A stretch of DNA of 64,000 nt, taken from positions 2,852,501-2,916,500 of the forward strand of contig NZ_AP023247.1 in NCBI RefSeq assembly GCF_016756535.1. The letters run 5' to 3'. Position 1 is the stretch's first letter. Every line of letters begins with the position of its first letter. Position numbers and translations under genes: made by a program. The notes beneath the pieces were generated by a model, which saw only the letters and a list, made by a program, of their open reading frames with translations, made no database searches and was not told the origin of the DNA. Origin of the DNA: Mesorhizobium sp. 131-2-1 (GTDB lineage Bacteria > Pseudomonadota > Alphaproteobacteria > Rhizobiales > Rhizobiaceae). Below are positions 58,149 to 64,000 of the stretch, in pieces.

Positions 58149-59399
58149 GTGTCGCCGATCGTGATGGCCATCCTCCTGGCCGGCAATCTCGGACTGATCT
58201 TTCTGCTGATGACCGCGCCGCTCGGCTTGCGCACGGTCACGGTCTCTCGGCTGGTGGCGGCGGACCGCCATCGGCTCTGGCAGGCGCTGTGGCCGTTCGG
58301 CAGCGATGCCGGCTGGTCGGGCGAGATCGTTTCCGCGCAGGCACTGGACGGGGAGGGTATGGTTCGGATCGGCCTGTCCTGGGAAGGCCGCGACGGCCAG
58401 CCGATCGAACGCAAGGTCGCGCTTGAGGATGTCGTCGAGGCCAGCCGCTTTTCCATGCGCGTGCTCGACGATTCTTCGCTAGATGCCTCGTTCTGGGCCA
58501 ACTATCGCGAGACCACCGAGCTCACGGCCGAAGTTGGCGCTACCCGGGTGAGCCTCAGCCAGACCGATCGCTACCGCGGCGTCGCCTTCCTGATCTTCCG
58601 CTATTTCGCCATGCGTCGCGAACTCGGCAAGCTGCAACGCTGGGCAACGACCGGAGAGTATCGCAAGGGCGGCTGGTTCGAGCACCCGCTCAGCCAGATC
58701 GGATTCGCCCTCCTGTCGGCCTTTATCCTGTGGCCGTTCTTCGGCCTCAACCTCGGCGGTCTGGCGCTGGCCGCGATCCTGACCTCGGTGGTCGCCTTGC
58801 ATGAGCTCGGCCACATGGCGGCCTTCCGGCTGATGGGGCACCGCAAGGCGCGCATGATCTTCATCCCACTGCTCGGCGGCATCGCCATCGGCGGCAGGCC
58901 CTATGACAGCCGCTTCGAGGTGGCCTTCGTCGCCCTGATGGGCGCCGGTTTCTCGGCCTTCCTGGTGCCTGTGCTGATCGCTGCGAGCGGACTTGCCAGA
59001 GGCGAGGGGCATGGCGCTGCCGCGGCGCTGCTGGCGACGCTCGCCGGCTTTTCCGCGCTCTTCAATATCGCCAATCTGGTGCCGGTGTGGAAGTTCGACG
59101 GCGGCCAGGTGCTGCGCCAAATCTGTCCCGGACCGATCGTGCTGGCGCTGGCGTCGTTCCTGCTGCTGTCGGCCTTGCTGGCGCTCGGCTGGCAGGCCGG
59201 CTTTTCGCCGGGTTTCCTGCTTGCGGCCGGCGTCGTGTTCCTGATCCTCAGCCTGCTCACCATGGGCAGCGCGGTGAAGCCGCGCCATGAGCTGAAGCCG
59301 ATCCGCACCTTTGACCGTTTTGCCATGGCCGGCGCGCTGCTCGCGGTCTTCGCCATCCACGGCTACGGCGTGCTGTGGGCGTCGGCGCAATTGATCTGA
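58149..59399 (+). CDS. Site-2-type protease (M50) with N-terminal SRPBCC-like domain
   Basis: 416 residues. After an N-terminal hydrophobic helix (IVMAILLAGNLGLIFLLMTA), residues of about 30-165 look like a START/SRPBCC ligand-binding domain (TVSRLVAADRHRLWQALWPF ... YRETTELTAEVGATRVSLSQ). The membrane protease follows: HELGH at 218-222 binds zinc, and NLVPVWKFDGGQVL gives the third ligand Asp. At least six helices are predicted. Intramembrane cleavage of regulators or lipid-sensing are possible roles. GTG 58149 is chosen for the ribosome site AGGGAG. Located 100 bases after the SOS microprotein gene. Confidence 0.82.
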   Translation: MSPIVMAILLAGNLGLIFLLMTAPLGLRTVTVSRLVAADRHRLWQALWPFGSDAGWSGEIVSAQALDGEGMVRIGLSWEGRDGQPIERKVALEDVVEASRFSMRVLDDSSLDASFWANYRETTELTAEVGATRVSLSQTDRYRGVAFLIFRYFAMRRELGKLQRWATTGEYRKGGWFEHPLSQIGFALLSAFILWPFFGLNLGGLALAAILTSVVALHELGHMAAFRLMGHRKARMIFIPLLGGIAIGGRPYDSRFEVAFVALMGAGFSAFLVPVLIAASGLARGEGHGAAAALLATLAGFSALFNIANLVPVWKFDGGQVLRQICPGPIVLALASFLLLSALLALGWQAGFSPGFLLAAGVVFLILSLLTMGSAVKPRHELKPIRTFDRFAMAGALLAVFAIHGYGVLWASAQLI

Positions 59400-59418
59400 G
59401 CCGAACCCGGCGCGGGCC

Positions 59419-60159
59419 TCAGCCGGCCTTGCGGATCGCCTCGACGGCTGAAGCGGCGGGGCCGAACACATGTTCGAAAGCGGATTTCAGCGCGAGATCG
59501 AGGTCGGCCATGGTCACGGGCAGGCCGAGGTCGACCAGGCTGGTGACGCCGTGATCCTCGACGCCGCAGGGCACGATGCCGCTGAAGTGCCCGAGCTCCG
59601 GCTCGACATTGATGGCGATGCCATGAAAGCTCACCCAGCGCCTCAGCCTTATGCCGATGGCGGCGATCTTGTCCTCGGCCGGCGTGCCATCCGCCAGGGC
59701 AGGGCGGTCCGGCCGCACCACCCAGACGCCGACGCGGTCCTCGCGCCGTTCGCCCCGCACGTTGAAGGCGGCTAGCGTCGCGATGATCCACTCTTCGAGC
59801 GCGGCGACGAAGGCGCGCACGTCCTCGCGCCGGCGCTTGAGGTCGAGCATGACGTAGGCGACCCGTTGGCCGGGGCCATGATAGGTGTACTCGCCGCCGC
59901 GCCCGGCGGAAAAAACCGGAAACCGGTCCGGCTCGATCAGGTCCTCGCTGCGGGCGCTGGTACCGGCCGTGTAGAGCGGCGGATGCTCGACCAGCCACAC
60001 CATCTCGCCGGCGGCTCCGCTGCGGATCGCCTCGGCGCGCGCCTCCATGAAGGCGAGCGCGTCGGGGTAGGCGGTAAGGCCAGGCTCGATCCGCCACTCG
60101 ACTGGGGCTGAACCGGGGAGCGGCAGGAACGACGTGGCGATCTGGCTGCGTTCTGGCAT
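59419..60159 (-). CDS. lipB: Lipoyl(octanoyl) transferase
   Basis: 246 residues. [40 protein letters not shown] and the catalytic pair K (in [20 protein letters not shown]) and C (in [15 protein letters not shown]) are the LipB signatures. It transfers octanoate from ACP to lipoyl domains of 2-oxoacid dehydrogenases. ATG 60159 is preferred; MRGHKRFIM upstream is an alternative start. Convergent with the M50 gene, 19 bases apart. Confidence 0.95.
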   Translation of the reverse strand: MPERSQIATSFLPLPGSAPVEWRIEPGLTAYPDALAFMEARAEAIRSGAAGEMVWLVEHPPLYTAGTSARSEDLIEPDRFPVFSAGRGGEYTYHGPGQRVAYVMLDLKRRREDVRAFVAALEEWIIATLAAFNVRGERREDRVGVWVVRPDRPALADGTPAEDKIAAIGIRLRRWVSFHGIAINVEPELGHFSGIVPCGVEDHGVTSLVDLGLPVTMADLDLALKSAFEHVFGPAASAVEAIRKAG

Positions 60160-60261
60160 GATAAATCTCTTGTGCCCCCTCATATGGCGGCAATGGGTGA
60201 AAACGTCCAGTTCCCCGGCATTTTTCGAAGCTGTGGAGCGTTGTGCCGACAGCTTTGTCAG

Positions 60262-60310
60262 ATGCATGTCGTTCCCCCAAAACCGCTACGCACTTTTGGG
60301 CGACATGCAT
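60262..60310. repeat. RIME half-element (second hairpin only)
   Basis: ATGCATGTCG...CCCCAAAACCGCTACG-CACTTTTGGG-CGACATGCAT is the same hairpin as the right half of the repeat at 8168-8272. The first hairpin is not present next to it. It lies between lipB and tRNA-Leu. Confidence 0.85.
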
Positions 60311-60396
60311 TGGCGAATATTCCGCACGGCGCACTTGTTTCGCCGGAAACGATTTGCTACAGGCCCCGAGCCGGTTCGTTCCGGCTCCTACCACGT

Positions 60397-60481
60397 GCGG
60401 TCGTGGCGGAATTGGTAGACGCGCAGCGTTGAGGTCGCTGTGGGGCAACCCGTGGAAGTTCGAGTCTTCTCGACCGCACCA
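60397..60481 (+). tRNA. tRNA-Leu (anticodon GAG)
   Basis: 85 nt class II tRNA with encoded CCA. Acceptor GCGGTCG/CGACCGC, D arm with GGAATTGGTAGAC, anticodon stem CAGCG/CGCTG with loop TTGAGGT (anticodon GAG), a long variable arm TGGGGCAACCCGT and T arm with GTTCGAGTC. Confidence 0.97.
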
Positions 60482-60733
60482 AAATCACCCTGTTGAATTG
60501 CAACGGTTGCGGACACTAGCCCGACCAGCCGCCGCGACGTTGGCAGCCTGCCCGGTCAGGCTGCTGTCTGAGGTGTATGCGCCGCTTCGGGGGCGAATTT
60601 TCTGCGTTGCTGATGTCAAGCGCTGCAACCTGTGAGAAACGGTTGTCGTTGCAAATAAAATTCAACCGCCGGGAAACCCAATCTAAAGAATGTCAAAGTA
60701 CCTTCGCCAGCTGTTCCGGCGGAGGTTTCCTTT

Positions 60734-61717
60734 TTGCCTTACAATCCTGCACTGGACGGACTACGCGCAATCAGCATCCTGGCTGTTTTGGGCTACCACT
60801 GTCAGGTTCCGCTGCTGGATGGCGGCTTCTTCGGCGTCGATCTGTTTTTTGTGCTCAGTGGCTTTCTGATCACCACGATGCTGCGCAACGAACTCGACGC
60901 GACCAAAGGCATCGATCTCGGCCGCTTCTACTGGAACCGGCTGGTGCGCCTCACGCCCCCTCTCTATCTGATGCTGGCCGCAATCCTGCTCATCGGTCTG
61001 GAGACGCCTGGAAAAACCCTCGTCGCGGCCATCTACCTGACCGACTTCTTCGCGCCCTATGAGCACTTCTACGGTGTCCTGCGGCACACCTGGTCGCTGG
61101 CGGTGGAGGAGCAATTCTATCTGGTGTGGCCGTTGCTGCTGGTAGGCATATTGCGCCTGCCTCGACCGGTTGCCGTGGTTGCCGCCATGTTCTGTATCGC
61201 GACCGCTTGGAGAATCCTGCTGGTGCAGGAATTGCCGGGCGAATGGGTCTATTTTCATCCCGACGCCCGTCTGACCGGCTTGCTCCTGGGGGCGATCGTG
61301 GCTTTGGCAAAGCCGGAATTCAGGGACGTGTCGCTGCTCAACAGCATCGGCAAAGCGGCCGCGGTCGCGATCCTGCTGCTCATCGTGGCCTCGCGGATAT
61401 ATACGCCGATGTCACTGCTGATCACCCAGCCTCTGGTCGAGGTTTCGGCAGCCGCGCTGATTGTCGCGGCGACGGACGGTCGGAGCGAAATTCATCGTCT
61501 TCTGTCCCATCCTATCCTGGTGCGGATCGGGGTGCTCTCCTACTCGCTCTATCTTTGGCATTACCCGATCGCCAACGTCATGCGGCAATCCTACGACTGG
61601 CCTTCAGCCCTGTTCGTAACGGCTGTTTTGTCTATGGCTCTCGCAACCCTGACGCACAGTCTTGTCGAGATACCGATGAGAGCGTTTCGTTTGCGACAGC
61701 GCGTCGTTGCAGGCTGA
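60734..61717 (+). CDS. Acyltransferase family 3 (OafA/YrhL-like) membrane protein
   Basis: 327 residues, start TTG 60734 with a GGAGG ribosome site 8 bases upstream; no ATG gives the complete fold. YNPALDGLRAISILAVLGYH contains the conserved active-site His region, followed by GGFFGVDLFFVLSGFLIT and the RFYWNRLVRLTPPLYLML motif. About ten transmembrane helices. It transfers acetyl or other acyl groups to surface sugars or lipids. The usual SGNH C-terminal domain is missing. No polysaccharide gene cluster is nearby. Confidence 0.9.
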   Translation: MPYNPALDGLRAISILAVLGYHCQVPLLDGGFFGVDLFFVLSGFLITTMLRNELDATKGIDLGRFYWNRLVRLTPPLYLMLAAILLIGLETPGKTLVAAIYLTDFFAPYEHFYGVLRHTWSLAVEEQFYLVWPLLLVGILRLPRPVAVVAAMFCIATAWRILLVQELPGEWVYFHPDARLTGLLLGAIVALAKPEFRDVSLLNSIGKAAAVAILLLIVASRIYTPMSLLITQPLVEVSAAALIVAATDGRSEIHRLLSHPILVRIGVLSYSLYLWHYPIANVMRQSYDWPSALFVTAVLSMALATLTHSLVEIPMRAFRLRQRVVAG

Positions 61718-61855
61718 TTCTGCTGCAACGACTCAGCGAAGCTGATCGCGGCCGGCATGGCCCATATGGCCGGCCCGTCGACGCCGAAATCCCGGCGGTG
61801 GGCGATGGTCCTGGACGATGACGCGGGTTATGCAGGTAGTTCGGCGAAACCGGGC

Positions 61856-64000
61856 CTATCCCGTCCACCCCAGGCCAGCCGAGATGCAATTGATCGATAC
61901 GAGCAGGGCGTCGGTCGCCCGCTTTTGATCCATCGTCCCGGTATTTGCCCGGACTTCACGCAGCAGATCGACCTGCAGCCGGTGAATGTCGTCCATCTGT
62001 CGCCTCAGATTGTCGAAACGCCGCTTGAACATCGGAAAGCGCGCGGAGAGATCGCCTCCCGTGAGGTCACCGATCAGGCGCCGCGTCAACTCGTATTCGG
62101 CGGCGATGCGGGCGTGGATACGCCCGGCCGCATCGCTGTCGGACACCAGCCGGGCGTAGAGCCCCGCGATCTCCATGTCGGACTGGTAAAGCGTCTTCTC
62201 GGCCTCGTCGACGATCAGGCGGAAGAAGCGCGAGTGCTCGAACATGCGGGTGAGAAGCTCGCGCCCGGCCTCGCCGCGCACCGTGACGAAGGAGCTCAGC
62301 GCGCTGCCGATGCCATACCAGCCGGTCAGCAGATGACGGTTTTGGCTCCAGGCGAACACCCATGGAATGGCGCGCAGGTCAGCAATGCCGCTGGCGCCGA
62401 AACGGCGATCCGGCCGCGAGCCCATTTTCAAGAGCGCCAGCTCCGCGACCGGGCTCGCCTGGTTGAAATAGTCGAGGAAGCCGGGCTCAGCCATCAGCCT
62501 GGCATAGGATGCCTGCGACATGCCTGCCAGCGCTTCCAGCGCTTCGTTGAACTCCGGCGCGTCCTTCAGCTCGACATCACCGGGCGATCCGACACTGTGG
62601 GCCAGCACGCCAGCGGCAAGAACCTCGAGCTGGTTGAGGCCAGTGCCGCGATTGGCGAATTTCGACGATACGACCTCGCCCTGCTCGGTCACCCGCATGG
62701 TTCCGGCGACGGTGCCTTGCGGCTGCGCCGCGATCGCCCGGCCGGTCGGTGCGCCGCCACGGCTGACGGAGCCGCCGCGGCCGTGGAAGAAGCTGATCCT
62801 GACCTTATGCTTGCGCCCGACTGCGGCGAGGCGCTTTTGCGCTTTCGCCAGTTCCCAGTTGGAAGCCAGGAAACCGCCATCCTTGTTGGAATCCGAATAG
62901 CCAAGCATGATTTCCTGGCGCGCGCCGAAATCCCGCACCGTCCTCCTCACCAGCGAGACGCCGAGCAATCCGTCCAGGATACCTGGCGCGGCTTGCAGGT
63001 CGGCGATGGTCTCGAACAATGGCACGATCCGCAGCCTGATTGTGCCGCCGCCACCCGGCGCGCTTGAAAGACCGCAATATTGCGCCAGCAGATAGACCGC
63101 CAGCAGATCGTCGGCCGAGCGGGTCATGCTGAGAACGAACGCGCCGACGGCGTCGCCATCGGCGCCCGAGATTTGCTCGCGGATGACGGAGAATGTCGAA
63201 AGCAGTTCAGCTGCTTCAGGCGAGAGCCGGCCTGCGTCGATCTCCAGCCGTTCGCCCTGGCTCAAGGCCACGCGGATGCGCGCCGACCATTGCGGCGTGC
63301 CGGCGGTCACCGGGTCGGCGGGATCTGTCAGCGCGAACAGCTCGGCCAGCACCCGGTTGACGACCGTTGAGTTCTGCCGGATGTCGAGCGAGACCGTACG
63401 GAAGCCGAAGCTGGCGACTTGCCAAAGCAGAGGCTGGACGAAACGCCTGGCGACCGCGCGCCCGCCGATCGCTTCGAGAACGCAAGACAGGCCGTTCAGA
63501 TCGGCACGAAACGCCTCGGCCGACAGGTATGCCGCCGAACAGCCGTCTCGCGTGGCCACAAGCCGGGCAAGCAGGGCCGAAGCGAACTGGCGAAGCGGTT
63601 CGTCAGGGTTGCGGGCGGCGATCTCGTGCGACTGCCCGCTTTTGTCGAGCGCCGCCTGCAGCACCGGCTTGAAGCTGGCCGGCAGGTCAATGACGTTCGA
63701 GCTGGCGCTGAGCACCGTCACCAGCCGCTGCACCTGCGCCAGATACCAGCCTATGGCGGTATTGCGGTATTCGGCCATGGCATGGGCGGTGACCGCGGCC
63801 GTCACATTTGGATTGCCATCGCGGTCGCCGCCGATCCACGAAGCATAGCGCATGAAGGAGGGAATTGTGATCGGCTTGCCCGGATAATGACGCTCGAAGG
63901 CGTCCTGAAGCTTGCCATAGAGCTGCGGCGTCGCCTCGAAGATGACTTCGCGAAAGAAATGCAGGCCCCAGGCGATCTCGCGCTCGACCGTCGGGCGCTC
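61856..64000 (-). CDS. ppc: Phosphoenolpyruvate carboxylase, C-terminal part (cut by window edge)
   Basis: 714 residues are visible; the frame is open to the end of the window, so the N-terminus with the catalytic His motif (VLTAHPTE type) lies beyond. SFMRYASWIGGDRDGNPNVT, MLGYSDSNKDGGFLASNWEL and FHGRGGSVSRGGAPTGRAI are the PEP and bicarbonate site motifs; the typical sequence is GRGGTVGRGGGP, so SRGGAP is a mild variant. EQGEVVSSKFANRGTGLNQL and the end SINCISAGLGWTG (usually GIAAGMRNTG) are also divergent. It makes oxaloacetate for the TCA cycle. Confidence 0.95.
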   Translation of the reverse strand, partial: ERPTVEREIAWGLHFFREVIFEATPQLYGKLQDAFERHYPGKPITIPSFMRYASWIGGDRDGNPNVTAAVTAHAMAEYRNTAIGWYLAQVQRLVTVLSASSNVIDLPASFKPVLQAALDKSGQSHEIAARNPDEPLRQFASALLARLVATRDGCSAAYLSAEAFRADLNGLSCVLEAIGGRAVARRFVQPLLWQVASFGFRTVSLDIRQNSTVVNRVLAELFALTDPADPVTAGTPQWSARIRVALSQGERLEIDAGRLSPEAAELLSTFSVIREQISGADGDAVGAFVLSMTRSADDLLAVYLLAQYCGLSSAPGGGGTIRLRIVPLFETIADLQAAPGILDGLLGVSLVRRTVRDFGARQEIMLGYSDSNKDGGFLASNWELAKAQKRLAAVGRKHKVRISFFHGRGGSVSRGGAPTGRAIAAQPQGTVAGTMRVTEQGEVVSSKFANRGTGLNQLEVLAAGVLAHSVGSPGDVELKDAPEFNEALEALAGMSQASYARLMAEPGFLDYFNQASPVAELALLKMGSRPDRRFGASGIADLRAIPWVFAWSQNRHLLTGWYGIGSALSSFVTVRGEAGRELLTRMFEHSRFFRLIVDEAEKTLYQSDMEIAGLYARLVSDSDAAGRIHARIAAEYELTRRLIGDLTGGDLSARFPMFKRRFDNLRRQMDDIHRLQVDLLREVRANTGTMDQKRATDALLVSINCISAGLGWTG

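Overview
The window is about 64 kb of GC-rich alphaproteobacterial chromosome. The 14-gene nuo order, the aerobic (CobG-type) cobalamin cluster, a BA14K-like protein, a PilZ protein, the block birA - rnj - mce - DUF1467 - proS - lolC - lolD, and RIME-type intergenic palindromes all point to Rhizobiales, most likely Mesorhizobium or a close relative (inference; no 16S gene is in the window). It reads as core chromosome. I see no prophage, transposase, CRISPR array or symbiosis genes.

Layout. 1-4.9 kb: end of an HxlR regulator, an FAD monooxygenase, a frameshifted glutathione S-transferase with a Rieske protein, a divergent MarR regulator with palindromic operators, a TetR regulator and ilvC. 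5-10.3 kb: PilZ and BA14K-like proteins, an EEP-family nuclease/phosphatase, a Nudix protein, and ACC deaminase (acdS) divergent from its Lrp-type regulator (acdR). 10.3-13.7 kb: a MacAB-like adaptor/ATPase/permease exporter. 13.7-16.2 kb: PhzF protein, an S24-like mini-protein, tRNA-Lys(CTT), a gene-poor stretch and a small cytochrome c. 16.4-32.4 kb: a vitamin B12 gene cluster read leftwards from a cobalamin riboswitch (DUF1636, cobW, cobN, cobG, cobH, cobI, cobJ, then cobL, cobE, cobM, cobA, cobB, cobS, cobT), with cobK alone on the other strand. 32.4-34.4 kb: an unknown protein and an AlkX/YcaQ-type DNA glycosylase. 34.7-50.5 kb: nuoA-N, encoding respiratory complex I, with an extra helix-hairpin-helix gene between nuoF and nuoG. 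50.5-57.7 kb: birA, RNase J, methylmalonyl-CoA epimerase, DUF1467, proS, lolC/E and lolD. 57.7-64 kb: an apparently SOS-controlled 28-aa membrane microprotein, a site-2-type protease, lipB, tRNA-Leu(GAG), an acyltransferase and the 3' part of ppc.

Points that stand out. (1) A 28-aa single-helix ORF sits behind three GAAC half-sites spaced exactly 11 bp apart, which is a tandem form of the alphaproteobacterial LexA box. It resembles, in architecture, the Caulobacter SOS division inhibitor SidA. (2) Two 161-bp palindromic elements are inserted in frame inside cobG and cobN, in opposite orientations, and both are read through as near-identical peptide arms, much like Rickettsia palindromic elements. 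(3) NuoE carries a long linker plus an HhH domain that is repeated in a separate gene inside the nuo operon. (4) A minus-strand terminator with no protein gene in front of it suggests a small RNA upstream of proS.
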